From Bacteroidota bacterium (lineage in GTDB: Bacteria > Bacteroidota > Bacteroidia > AKYH767-A > 2013-40CM-41-45): a stretch of DNA of 64,000 bases. Within the stretch, counting starts at the first letter, position 1; each line of letters opens with the position of its first letter. The notes beneath the pieces were generated by a model. That model was given only the letters and a program-made list of their open reading frames with translations, made no database searches and had not been told where the DNA came from. The DNA lies in the NCBI GenBank assembly GCA_016711505.1, contig JADJSV010000003.1:455507-519506 (forward strand). Reading direction: 5' to 3'. Below are positions 55,397 through 63,977 of this stretch, piece by piece. The translations under genes and the position numbers were made by a program.

Positions 55397-57047
55397 ATGC
55401 GAAGTAGTATTAAGAAAAAAATTAATCTGTCCTTTTATTTACTTGTTTCTATTTTTCTCGTCAATGGAATTATCATTTTCTGGACTGTGGATCACAACAG
55501 GAAACTTTCCACATTGATCTCCGAAAACATTGACCCGTCCATTGAAGAATTGAATAATTTTAAATTGATGATTATTCTTTCACGGGAATTTTCTATCAAC
55601 TGGGTCTATCTAAGGTCAAATGAAGATTACAAGAAAGAACTTTCAATTATTCAATCGAAGGACTACCCATTGATCCGTAAAAAATTGAAGCTTGAATCGA
55701 TTTTATGGGATGAAAAAAGAGGTAAATCTGATCTGGATCAGGTGTTCATTCAATTTGAAAAAGTTTTGATCGATCAATACAAGATCATGAATCTTCTGAG
55801 CAAGTTTGAAGACTATGATGATCCTGTGAAAAAGTTTACAGCTGAAAGCTTGGTAGAAAATGAGATCATTCCTCCAATTGATACGATCTTAGAAAAACTG
55901 GATGGTGTAATCGCTAGTAATAATCAAATAAAGTCGGTTGCAGAAAATGAACAGTCAGATGCTATCATGATGATGGGCACATTGATGATTATTCTGGCAG
56001 TAATCATTGTTAGCCTATCAATATTTCTTTCTGCTTTTATGATGAGAAGTATTATCAGACCTATAAATGGAATTATAAAGATTGTAGATCTACTGGGAAA
56101 AGGTATTGTGAAAAATGTTTTATCACATAATAGTAAGGATGAAATAGGAGCGATGATCAATTCAGTAAATGCCCTTTCTGTAAAGTTAAACTCTGCAGCA
56201 TTGTTTGCTGAAGACATAGGAAAAAGGAACTTTGATTCAGCATTCGTTCCACTCAGTGATGATGATAATTTGGGCAAGGCACTTATTGCAATGAGGGACA
56301 AATTACGATCAAGTGATCAGCATTTGAATGAAGCACAAAATAAACTTATTTTTCAGAATAAGGAATTACTTAAGACAAATTCAGAGCTGGATAAATTTGT
56401 TTATAGTGTATCGCATGATCTGAGAGCTCCATTAAGTTCAATGGCAGGTGTTGCAGAAATTGTTATTGACGAATCGAAAGACGAATTTGTTATTGAAAAT
56501 GTAAGTATGATTCAAGGCAGTATTAAAAAACTGGATGGATTTATATTGGACATACTCGACTATTCCAGAAATTCACGGGTTGAAGTTTCTAAAGAACCTA
56601 TCGATTTGAATTCCATTTTGAATGAAATCAAAAAGAATCTGAAATACATGGGCAAAGACAGGAGGGAAGTAAGGCTGGAAATGAAAGTAAATTGTCCTGA
56701 CATTTTAAATACAGATAAAAGTCGTTTAAGTATAATCCTGAATAACCTTATTTCAAATGCTATCAGATATTCTGATCCGAAATCATCTGATCCATATGTT
56801 TTAGTGGAAGCAGTTTCGGATTCGAAAAAGACAAGAATTGTTGTGAAGGATAATGGGATCGGAATTGATAAAGCATCGCAGACAAAAGTTTTCGATATGT
56901 TTTACCGGGTATCAAAAAGATTCTATTGGCTCCGGTCTCGGATTATATATAGTAAAGGAGTGTGTTACCAAACTGATGGGAACTATTAATATCGTCAGTG
57001 AAGTCGGAAAAGGAACTGAGTTTCATGTGGAGATTCCACATTATTAA
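55397..57047 (+). CDS. HAMP-domain sensor histidine kinase, frameshifted in the ATPase domain
   Basis: Membrane segments at about 11-31 and 195-220 frame a helical (4HB-like) periplasmic sensor. A HAMP (SIIRPINGIIKIVDLLGKG) and a coiled coil lead to FVYSVSHDLRAPLSSMAG (phospho-His340) and the ATPase (LNNLISNAIRYSDPK, VVKDNGIGID). The frame then stops at 56989 after MFYRVSKRFYW. Dropping one A from the A5 run 56914-56918 continues it as SKDSIGSGLGLYIVKECV to a stop at 57047, restoring the missing G2 box and about 550 residues. It follows the TonB receptor by 16 bp. Biological inactivation or a homopolymer error are both possible. Confidence 0.85.
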
Positions 57048-57067
57048 TTTATTTATTGATTTTTTAC

Positions 57068-57475
57068 TCAGTTCGTTTTAATTTTATCCATATGTTCTTT
57101 CGTTTTGAAACTCCAGATAATGAGTAGTGCCAAAATTGCAATAGCGCAGATTGAAATTTTTAGCCATAAAGCATTGGCAACAACAATTGCGCTGAATAGA
57201 ATTGCAGGAATTACAGAAACGGTAAGTATACCTTTATGACGGAGTGTAATACCTCTCTTTTTACTGAAATCCCGGATTGGTTGTCCCACGTGTTTATGAC
57301 GAGCCAGACGAAACAGAAATTTTTTACTTCCACGGGAGAAACAATAAATTGAAATCAGAAAAAAAACAATTCCCGGCATTAACGGAATTAGATATCCTAT
57401 TATGCCTAAGGCAACTGAAGTAAAACCAAGTGAATTCCACAATAATTTGTTTCTCTTTTGTTTTATTGTGATCAA
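57068..57475 (-). CDS. YbaN/DUF454-family small membrane protein
   Basis: About 135 residues: LLWNSLGFTSVALGIIGYLIPLMPGIVFFLISIYCFSRGS, the DUF454 signature (LG..LG..G..LP..P..F), then HVGQPIRDFSKKRGITLRHK and two further membrane helices. No ATG is available; the frame opens with TTG 57475 and overlaps the upstream DedA frame by 152 bp. Dropping one base from the T5 run 57483-57487 would fuse the two into one protein. DUF454 proteins have no settled function. Confidence 0.8.
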   Translation of the reverse strand: MITIKQKRNKLLWNSLGFTSVALGIIGYLIPLMPGIVFFLISIYCFSRGSKKFLFRLARHKHVGQPIRDFSKKRGITLRHKGILTVSVIPAILFSAIVVANALWLKISICAIAILALLIIWSFKTKEHMDKIKTN

Positions 57476-58172
57476 GTTTCGATTTTTGTTTTGCCTGTTC
57501 TGTATATTTTATTTCCGGATTTTCAGGCTCATGATTTTCTGCAGTCTTAATACTTCTTTTTTGTTTAAAGTAGCCTAATAGAAAAATGACAGAAGTTATG
57601 ACGGCAACAAACAGAAAAATATATTCAACTTCATTCACAAGCAGGGGGAATTTTCTGCCAAGTAGAAATCCAATTGGAATCAGAGACCATACCCATATTA
57701 CCCCGCCTATGATATTGTAAAAAGTAAATTTTATAAAACTAATTTCTGAAGCACCTGCCATTATTGGGGCGAAGGTTCTGACAATAGGCAAAAAACGTCC
57801 CATGATCAATGCAGCTCCTCCATATTTCATAAAATAGTTTTTTGTAATTTCTAAATGCTTCTTTTTAAAGAACAGAGAGTCTTCTTTTGCAAATAGTTTT
57901 TTGCCAAAATATCTGCCGGTTGCATAACCGGTCATATTTCCCAGAATAGCAACTACGGATACACTGGTAAGCAATAGGAAAATATTTACATCAAAAGAAT
58001 CAGTGCTGCATAACAATCCCGCTGTGATCAATAGCGCATCGCCCGGAAAAATGAATCCGAAAAACAGGCCAGTTTCAGCAAAGATGATCAATAACAGAAG
58101 TGTTAATCCTCCATATGCAATCAGTCTTTCTGAATCGAGAAGTATTTCAAAAAATTCTCTGATATTTTCCAT
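57324..58172 (-). CDS. DedA/SNARE-associated-family membrane protein (second copy)
   Basis: 282 residues as read. The DedA core (1-205) has FAETGLFFGFIFPGDALLITAG, GYATGRYFGKKLF, YGGAALIMGRFLPIVRTFAPIMAGAS and the ending FLLGYFKQKRS. DedA proteins include undecaprenyl-phosphate and phospholipid flippases. The last ~75 residues are Lys/Glu-rich and then lose any DedA character while overlapping the YbaN frame, pointing to a shifted reading frame. It overlaps the upstream TerC gene by one base. Confidence 0.9.
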   Translation of the reverse strand: MENIREFFEILLDSERLIAYGGLTLLLLIIFAETGLFFGFIFPGDALLITAGLLCSTDSFDVNIFLLLTSVSVVAILGNMTGYATGRYFGKKLFAKEDSLFFKKKHLEITKNYFMKYGGAALIMGRFLPIVRTFAPIMAGASEISFIKFTFYNIIGGVIWVWSLIPIGFLLGRKFPLLVNEVEYIFLFVAVITSVIFLLGYFKQKRSIKTAENHEPENPEIKYTEQAKQKSKLDHNKTKEKQIIVEFTWFYFSCLRHNRISNSVNAGNCFFSDFNLLFLPWK

Positions 58173-59095
58173 TAAGCTACTTTTTTCTTTTTTAAGATGA
58201 GTGATGCACTAATACTTGTGAGAAGTATGCTTAGTACTATTAGTAAAGCGTATTCAATTGGAACCTTATAAATATCTGATAGAACCATTTTCAGTCCGAT
58301 GAATATTAGTACCAGGGATAATCCGATGTGAAGAAAACGAAAGAGGTTTAGCATGCCTGCCAGTGCAAAGTAAAGAGAACGTAATCCTAGAATGGCAAAG
58401 GCATTTGAAGTGAAAACAATGAATGTGTCTGTAGTGATCGCTAAGATGGCAGGTATTGAGTCAATTGCAAAAATCAAATCAGTTATTTCGATAAATACTA
58501 AGACAATGAAAAGTGGTGTTGCCGCCCAAGCTCCATTCTTGAGTTTAATAAAGAAACTGTCGCCATGATATTCATGTGTTACAGGTATCATTTTCTTGAC
58601 AAAGCGGATGAGAGGGTTTTTCTCCGGTTCAATCTTTTTATCTTTCTGAAAGAGCATTTTAATTCCGGAAATGATGATGATTGCGCCAAATACATAAATG
58701 ATCCAGTGAAATTTGCTGATTAGGGCTACTCCGGCGAAAATAAAAATTACTCTCATGACGAGGGCTCCCAATATTCCCCAAAACAATATCTTGTGCTGAT
58801 ATTGTTGAGGTACATGGAAGTAAGAAAAAACCAGAATGAAGATGAACAGATTATCTACACTCAATGATAATTCAATTACATAACCTGTAATGAACTCGAT
58901 TGCTTTTTCTGATCCTTTCCAGAAATATACAATTGCGGCAAACATCATCGCAAGCATTATCCAGACAAGTGTCCAGCCAAGTGATTCCTTGAATGTAACT
59001 GTATGCGATTTTCGATGGAAAATTCCCAGATCAATTGCAAGCATCAATGCCAGGAAGACTACAAATCCAATCCAGAAGTAAATTTCAGTTGTCAT
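58172..59095 (-). CDS. terC: TerC/Alx-family integral membrane protein
   Basis: 307 residues with about nine membrane segments. Family motifs: MLAIDLGIFHRKSHTVTFKES, ELSLSVDNLFIFILVFSYF, and EITDLIFAIDSIPAILAIT with conserved Asp residues in helices. TerC/Alx proteins export manganese and are implicated in metalation of secreted proteins and in tellurite and alkaline stress. The gene overlaps the upstream DedA gene by 4 bp and the downstream DedA gene by 1 bp, so the operon is tightly coupled. Confidence 0.93.
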   Translation of the reverse strand: MTTEIYFWIGFVVFLALMLAIDLGIFHRKSHTVTFKESLGWTLVWIMLAMMFAAIVYFWKGSEKAIEFITGYVIELSLSVDNLFIFILVFSYFHVPQQYQHKILFWGILGALVMRVIFIFAGVALISKFHWIIYVFGAIIIISGIKMLFQKDKKIEPEKNPLIRFVKKMIPVTHEYHGDSFFIKLKNGAWAATPLFIVLVFIEITDLIFAIDSIPAILAITTDTFIVFTSNAFAILGLRSLYFALAGMLNLFRFLHIGLSLVLIFIGLKMVLSDIYKVPIEYALLIVLSILLTSISASLILKKKKVA

Positions 59096-59736
59096 TGCTT
59101 ATTTTTTGAATATCGGTTTCTGATGAACTCAATTATAATAGGCACAATGGAAACAATGATGATGGAAATTATTACGATTGAAAAATTCTCCTTGACTACA
59201 GGTATGTTGCCAAAAAAATATCCGGCAAAAGAGCAAGTCAAAACCCAGACGATTCCACCTACAATGTTGTAGAGGATAAAACTTGAATAGTTCATTCGTG
59301 TAACACCTGCTACAAACGGAGCAAAGGTTCTGACAATTGGAACAAACCGCGCGATTATTATCGTTTTACCGCCATGCTTTTCATAAAATGATCTTGCTTT
59401 GAGCAAATGTTTCTGATTAATGAACCGGAAGTTCTTTTCAAAAACTTTTGATCCAAGAAATTTCCCAATGCCATAATTAACACTGTCCCCTAAGATCGCA
59501 GCTACACAAAGTAAAACGACTAATAACCAGATGTTCAATACTCCCAATGCAGCAATTGCGCCTGCAGTAAAGAGAAGTGAATCTCCCGGCAGAAATGGTG
59601 TGATCACAAAACCTGTTTCGCAAAAAATAATCAAAAATAGTATCAGGTAAGTCCAGTTTTTGTAATCAGTCACTATGGTAAGCAAATGCTTATCGAGGTG
59701 TAAAAAAAAGTCAAGAAATTTTTCTGCTAACTCCAT
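59092..59736 (-). CDS. DedA/SNARE-associated-family membrane protein (first copy)
   Basis: 214 residues: CETGFVITPFLPGDSLLFTAGAIA, NYGIGKFLGSKVF, HGGKTIIIARFVPIVRTFAPFVAGVTRM and a final FIRNRYSKNKQ. All DedA hallmarks are complete. The length is standard, and there is no tail as in the second copy. First gene of the four-gene membrane operon, with a 130-nt leader from the predicted start site. DedA members transport lipid carriers or support the proton motive force. Confidence 0.92.
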   Translation of the reverse strand: MELAEKFLDFFLHLDKHLLTIVTDYKNWTYLILFLIIFCETGFVITPFLPGDSLLFTAGAIAALGVLNIWLLVVLLCVAAILGDSVNYGIGKFLGSKVFEKNFRFINQKHLLKARSFYEKHGGKTIIIARFVPIVRTFAPFVAGVTRMNYSSFILYNIVGGIVWVLTCSFAGYFFGNIPVVKENFSIVIISIIIVSIVPIIIEFIRNRYSKNKQ

Positions 59737-59868
59737 ATGTACTTATTATGATTATTCCTGCAATGATCTACACCAATACATTTAATATGCTTCTCCCAAT
59801 GACATGAAGACGAAACCTATTTCATTTACCTTTTATTGCTTTTTGTACTATTGCTGTAAACTGATTTT

Positions 59869-59938
59869 GCGCCAAAGATAGTAATAATATTATAAAAGAT
59901 AGTAATACTATCATAAAATATTTTTATCTTTGGGGCGC
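59869..59938. promoter_or_regulatory. Divergent promoter pair with nested palindromes between dedA and the TetR gene
   Basis: TATCTTTG occurs on both strands (plus 59925-59932; minus 59880-59873), each a perfect TAnnTTTG, inside mirrored arms GCGCCAAAGATA and TATCTTTGGGGCGC. Between them lies GATAGT-AAT-ACTATC (59898-59912) and a direct repeat of GATAGTAATA (59877-59886, 59898-59907). The TetR-family protein encoded at 59969 is the natural candidate to bind here. Confidence 0.75.
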
Positions 59939-59968
59939 TAGGAAAATCAGACTAAGACAATTGAATTC

Positions 59969-60643
59969 ATGGAACTGTCATTGAATATAAAAATGAATAA
60001 TAACTTGTTTCTACGTGATCCGGAAGAAACAGAACTCGGCAGGGAGATCATAAAAAATAGTATAATACTGATCCATAAAACAGGCTTTGAGTCGTTCACA
60101 TTTAAAAAACTTGCAGAAAAAATAGGTACAACAGAGGCTGGTATATACAGGTATTTTGAAAATAAACACAGGTTGCTTATTTATATTGTTTCCTGGTATT
60201 GGAGCTGGCTGGAGTTTAAGGTAATGGTTCACACTAATAACATTGAATCACCTGAAGTTAAACTAAAAAAAATAATTGAGATACTTGCAACTGATGTCAA
60301 GGATGAAATAGAGACCAAGCATATTGACGAACGTTTATTGCACCAGATCGTCAGAATGGAAGGATCAAAAGCATACCTCACAAGAAATGTAACTGACGAT
60401 AATAAGCAGCAATTATTTAAACCTTACAAAGATCTTTGTGGGACGGTAGCTGCAGCTATTCTTGAGTATAACCCTAAATATAAATATCCGCGTTCACTTG
60501 CAAGCAGTATCATTGAGATGGCACATTATCAGAACTTTTTTATGCGCAACCTTCCCATGCTGACTGATTTTGGCAATGTGAAGGATGACAGGAAAGTGAT
60601 AAAGTTTTTGGAGGATATGGTTTTTGCGTCTATAAAATCCTGA
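59969..60643 (+). CDS. TetR-family transcriptional regulator
   Basis: 224 residues. N-terminal helix-turn-helix: GREIIKNSIILIHKTGFESFTFKKLAEKIGTTEAGIYRYFENKHRLL. A ligand-binding helical domain follows, ending DRKVIKFLEDMVFASIKS. It faces the DedA-TerC-DedA-YbaN operon across a palindrome-bearing gap, so it probably controls both itself and that operon. ATG 59969 gives a nine-residue leader before a second possible start at 59993. Confidence 0.9.
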   Translation: MELSLNIKMNNNLFLRDPEETELGREIIKNSIILIHKTGFESFTFKKLAEKIGTTEAGIYRYFENKHRLLIYIVSWYWSWLEFKVMVHTNNIESPEVKLKKIIEILATDVKDEIETKHIDERLLHQIVRMEGSKAYLTRNVTDDNKQQLFKPYKDLCGTVAAAILEYNPKYKYPRSLASSIIEMAHYQNFFMRNLPMLTDFGNVKDDRKVIKFLEDMVFASIKS

Positions 60644-60807
60644 CCGGGCATAAGGATTGACTTATATAAATATATAAAAGACTCAAGTCCAGGATTGGAT
60701 TATGGTAGAAAGCAGGAAGGAATCTTAAAATCTTAAAATTTCATTCAAAAACCATGGATTTTTAGTCAACTGTTTGATTTTTAGAGTCAGAAATTAGTTT
60801 GAAAATT

Positions 60808-60836
60808 TTGTAAAAAAAGAAAAATCTTTACCTTTG
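60808..60836 (+). promoter_or_regulatory. Promoter of the tRNA-Gly gene
   Basis: TTG at 60808-60810, an 18-bp spacer and TACCTTTG at 60829-60836 form a full Bacteroidota -33/-7 promoter 30 bp upstream of the tRNA. The remaining bases between the TetR stop and here hold nothing recognisable. Confidence 0.75.
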
Positions 60837-60866
60837 CCCTCCCAATAGTAAAATATTGGAAAACCA

Positions 60867-60942
<76 letters not shown>

Positions 60943-60976
60943 AAACTCTCTCTTTTGAGAGAGTTTTTTGTTTTTA
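60943..60976 (+). terminator. Terminator after tRNA-Gly
   Basis: AAAACTCTCTC and GAGAGAGTTTT pair over about 11 bp (sharing the final A of the tRNA CCA) around TTTT, followed by TTGTTTTT. It separates the two tRNA genes into different transcripts. Confidence 0.85.
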
Positions 60977-61004
60977 AGAATAGTTCTATCTTTAGTTTGA
61001 GTAT

Positions 61005-61089
61005 GCTCTGGTGGTGGAACTGGTAGACACGCAGGACTTAAAATCCTGTTCCCGTTGAGGGAGTGCGGGTTCGATTCCCGCCCGGAGTA
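61005..61089 (+). tRNA. tRNA-Leu (anticodon TAA)
   Basis: 85 nt, class II with a long variable arm (TTCCCGTTGAGGGAG). Anticodon loop CTTAAAA between CAGGA and TCCTG gives TAA. TΨC arm GCGGGTTCGATTCCCGC. The acceptor stem GCTCTGG / CCGGAGT has two G-T pairs. CCA is not encoded. A -7-like TATCTTTA (60987-60994) precedes it. Confidence 0.95.
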
Positions 61090-61090
61090 C

Positions 61091-61135
61091 AACGCTGGAG
61101 GCCTTGATTGATAAGGCTTTCAGGCGTTTTTTTTT
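61091..61135 (+). terminator. Terminator after tRNA-Leu
   Basis: AACGCTGGAGGCCTT and AAGGCTTTCAGGCGTT form a long imperfect stem followed by a run of nine or more T. Confidence 0.85.
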
Positions 61136-61235
61136 TCAGTTTACGTTTCCCTATTTTAAGGGGATGAATTGGGTACCAATATTGGTGTGGAATACTTTTT
61201 TTAAATTTTGTTTACCCCGTATTAACTTAAAAGCC

Positions 61236-62496
61236 ATGAACAATCTTTATTGGAATCCAAGGCGTTATATTTTGGTGGTAAAATTTTGAAATCATCTTTC
61301 GACTTGATTGTTGAACAATTAGATAAAAAGAAGTTAAAGGTTTTTATTTCTCCACTAACGGTTATTGAAATGTCATCAAGATTAAAGGAAAACCCGGCAG
61401 ATTTCAATATGGTTCAAAATGCGGTTAAAAAACTTTTATTGTTAAATCCGGAAATATTTTTATCCAGAGCAACAACTTCAGTTATATTTCATTTGTGTAA
61501 ATTGATGGAAAACAATTTACCATTGAAAGAAGTTTTTTTACTATTTCGATTGCTCCAAATGTTACAAGAATTAGAAAAATGGATTTGATGATTTTATAAC
61601 ACATACAAGAAGATCGGTGAACTTATCTTACATATACAATTTTAGAGTTATGTATGAAAGATTCTATGTTGCTGATATGGGGATAACATTGAAAACTATT
61701 ATTCATGATTATGAAAATAAATTATTAAACAAAAAGCTATTAGATTACCAAAAGATAAAATTATTGAGTTTCAGAAATTTTTGGCAACTGATAGTTGGCA
61801 AAATCAATTGAAACAATTTTAACAAGTCGGACACTTTTACTTTTATCTATCGATAAGAAAAACTAGGGATTATTATAGATGAGTTAAATATTTTCAAGAG
61901 TCCTATAAAAAATTACTTATGAAAATATTTCCAAGAAGGGTACGTGCCAAAACATTAAGAAAAAATGATTATAATGGATTACACTTTAATGTATACTTTA
62001 ATGATGAAAACGATTACATTTTATAACTGATGAAAAAACGCTGTCTTTTTTATCGTTAGTTGATGCCAAACGGAGTTTCACCATTGATCAACTAATATTA
62101 AAGATAACTTTATAAGCAATCTCTATTATTTACAAAGAATGTTCATTAATAATATCACTAACATGGAAGGCGCAGAATATTTAATATTAAAAACAATATC
62201 AAATAGTGCAAGAAAAAATTTGACTTTATTGCTTTTGAAAAAGAGTTTACTGAAATAGATGAAAACATTGCTGAAAATATTTTAAGGAAACAATTCTTGG
62301 TTTTGCTGCGGGGGAAAAAGTAGAATTGATTTCAACTAAATTATTCAATGAAATATTAATCACTGGTTTCATTTGGAGCAAAGACGAAATAATAACATTT
62401 CTATCAGACAAAGAAAAGACATTGGAAACAGAAATTCATGTTGCAAAGTTGGCAATATCAATGTTAAAGAGGGACAAGAACCTTCCTCAATTTTAA
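61236..62496 (+). pseudogene. PIN-domain-like protein broken by many frameshifts
   Basis: Protein-like segments follow each other in changing frames: MNNLY (61236), LESKALYFGGKILKSSFDLI then VFISPLTVIEMSSRL (to 61588), GFDDFITHTRRSV and YERFYVADMGITLKT (to 61811), KIIEFQKFLATDSWQNQL (from 61757), MKIFPRRVRAKTLRK with NDYNGLHFNVYF (from 61919), FITDEKTLSFLSLVDAKRSF (from 62020), DFIAFEKEFTEIDEN (from 62219), and ILGFAAGEKVELISTK to a stop at 62496. Joined, they make about 400 residues. The early hydrophobic-acid motif, VFISPLTVIEM and FITDEKTL recall a PIN nuclease fold. The family call is tentative; that the coding is broken is clear. Confidence 0.55.
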
Positions 62497-62593
62497 AATC
62501 AATAAGTCAATTGTTGAAGTATAGTTATCAAGTATTGCCAAATCTTTGTAGAGGTAATTTATGAAGGTGTAATTTAATATGCAGGGAGAGTTT

Positions 62594-62623
62594 AAAAAGA
62601 CCTGAACATACCATCCAGGTCTT
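62594..62623 (-). terminator. Terminator of the minus-strand gene group at the right end
   Basis: On the minus strand AAGACCTG, an 11-nt loop and CAGGTCTT are followed by TTT and further T residues. It lies about 40 bp after the 73-residue gene's stop. Confidence 0.7.
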
Positions 62624-62664
62624 AATAAAAACAAAACCAAAACTTCAATCCAACATTCTTTTAT

Positions 62665-62886
62665 TTAATCCATCCTTTTAAAATCTTTTAACGCAATTAC
62701 GCCCTCTGTCGGATTCCACAGCATAATAGCTACATCCATGTGAGCCCGTGCCAACAACAAATTAATAAATGTCTCCGTATCGAGGTTTACTAACTGGTAA
62801 TCATAAGTCAGTTCCGATCGCCACATTTCTATCTGATCGTATAATGTAACCGGTATATTAATCTGAACCATTTTATCCTCTAGCAT
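62665..62886 (-). CDS. Small hypothetical protein (73 residues)
   Basis: Not recognised. 73 residues from ATG 62886, with a start resembling a small dimeric or ribbon-helix-helix-like segment (MVQINIPVTLYDQIEMW; a second ATG at that Met is possible) and a helical remainder (TETFINLLLARAHMDVAIML). It is the last gene of three on the minus strand before a terminator, which supports it being real. The next gene upstream is 190 bp away. Confidence 0.55.
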   Translation of the reverse strand: MLEDKMVQINIPVTLYDQIEMWRSELTYDYQLVNLDTETFINLLLARAHMDVAIMLWNPTEGVIALKDFKRMD

Positions 62887-63076
62887 ACCGTAAAGTTTGT
62901 TCTTTATACACGCATGTGGAAATATGTTGCGACGCAGACTTCTGATCAGAAGCTTTTACATGTATCCTTTTCTCTCGAATTTTGATACGGTAATTATATT
63001 TGTGCACGTAGAACAACTCAAGTTCAGCCTCTGCGGAACATCACTTTTTTTATATTTAATTTCTTACTCGTGTGTT
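62887..63076. other. Gap between minus-strand hypothetical genes
   Basis: 190 bp; a plus-strand frame crosses it but looks like the shadow of non-coding DNA. Nothing else seen. Confidence 0.35.
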
Positions 63077-63388
63077 TTAGCTCATCGTCCTGATATTACT
63101 ATATCGTATGTCATAATCGACCAGCACTTTCTTTAGACTAGCGCATTTCATGTAGAAGTACGAATTGTCTTTATCCGCGAAGTAATTGAGTGTATCTGTT
63201 ATCAGCGTACGGCCCTCGTGTTTAGTCTCATTTGTGCCGTCCTTGCTTTGGAGTATAATGGACCCATCCTCCTCAAACAAGTTGGTGCCTTTTATTAGGT
63301 TCCGATAATAATATAAATGTGAATAAGCCAATTTAAGCTTTAATCGCTCACACTCAGTAAGGTCGTTTGTCTTTTTTTGGGTTGGCAT
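63077..63388 (-). CDS. Hypothetical protein (103 residues)
   Basis: Not recognised. I chose ATG 63388 (MPTQKKTNDLTECERLKLK), since the longer frame from 63451 overlaps the end of the upstream gene. The product is helical and Lys/Tyr-rich (LKLAYSHLYYYRNLIKG), with a Gly/Asp-rich middle (FEEDGSIILQSKDG). It has no signal peptide or membrane segment. The 34-bp spacing to the gene upstream suggests co-transcription. Confidence 0.6.
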   Translation of the reverse strand: MPTQKKTNDLTECERLKLKLAYSHLYYYRNLIKGTNLFEEDGSIILQSKDGTNETKHEGRTLITDTLNYFADKDNSYFYMKCASLKKVLVDYDIRYSNIRTMS

Positions 63389-63422
63389 AATATTATCATT
63401 AACGTTAACTCGTACATAGTAT

Positions 63423-63977
63423 TTATTCCAAATCCGTAGCGTCCAACGCATCTATAAATTTAAAATAGTCCGGACTTTCCTTCTTCATCAGCTCATTGTA
63501 AATGTGATCAAGTAAGTCTTCTGACTTCGTGAAACTCCTTCTATTTTTTACACCTGAACTTTTCATTAATACTAGTTTGTTTTCAAATGTTAATTCTAAG
63601 AATGAATGTGAAACGTTTAATTTCTCTAGCAACTGGTTTAATATTTTATCTTTTAGTGGTAAAATACTATCCCGCCTGTAATAGCTCTTTCCCACTTTTA
63701 CATTTCCAATTGCGAGTTTAAACTCATGCGGCCACTTTACAAATGTTTTAACGAGCTTCCTTAATTCTCTCACCTTCATAGGTTCTATCATTGAGACAAA
63801 TGCTGGCGAACATCCGAACCACGATTTGTAAAAGGTGTGTTCATCATGCCAACACCACTGAAATATTCTCATTACACATATTTCATCACAATCAAACATG
63901 GACAATAATTTATTCCATGTGAAGGGATGATAATAGAAGGAACATAATTCTTTTGATTTATGGTACCAGATCTTCAT
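63423..63977 (-). CDS. Hypothetical protein (about 184 residues), possibly continuing past the window
   Basis: Not recognised. Rich in Trp, Phe, Cys and His near the start (MKIWYHKSKELCSFYYHPF, FQWCWHDEHTFYKSWFGCSP), then basic and helical (VRELRKLVKTFVKWPHEFKL) with an acidic tail (FKFIDALDATDLE). ATG 63977 is used, but the frame stays open through TTG 63995 to the window edge, so the gene may start further out. The composition is unlike the genes left of the tRNAs. Confidence 0.6.
   Translation of the reverse strand: MKIWYHKSKELCSFYYHPFTWNKLLSMFDCDEICVMRIFQWCWHDEHTFYKSWFGCSPAFVSMIEPMKVRELRKLVKTFVKWPHEFKLAIGNVKVGKSYYRRDSILPLKDKILNQLLEKLNVSHSFLELTFENKLVLMKSSGVKNRRSFTKSEDLLDHIYNELMKKESPDYFKFIDALDATDLE

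Noticed and set aside
59737..59872. Possible Mn-sensing (yybP-ykoY) riboswitch in the long leader of the DedA-TerC operon
   Set aside because: The leader lacks the conserved loop sequences of that class; only a GGGAGAAG fragment is vaguely similar.
62897..63136. A 79-codon plus-strand frame opposite the right-end gene group
   Set aside because: Partly antisense to the 103-residue gene and of unlikely composition; treated as a shadow.
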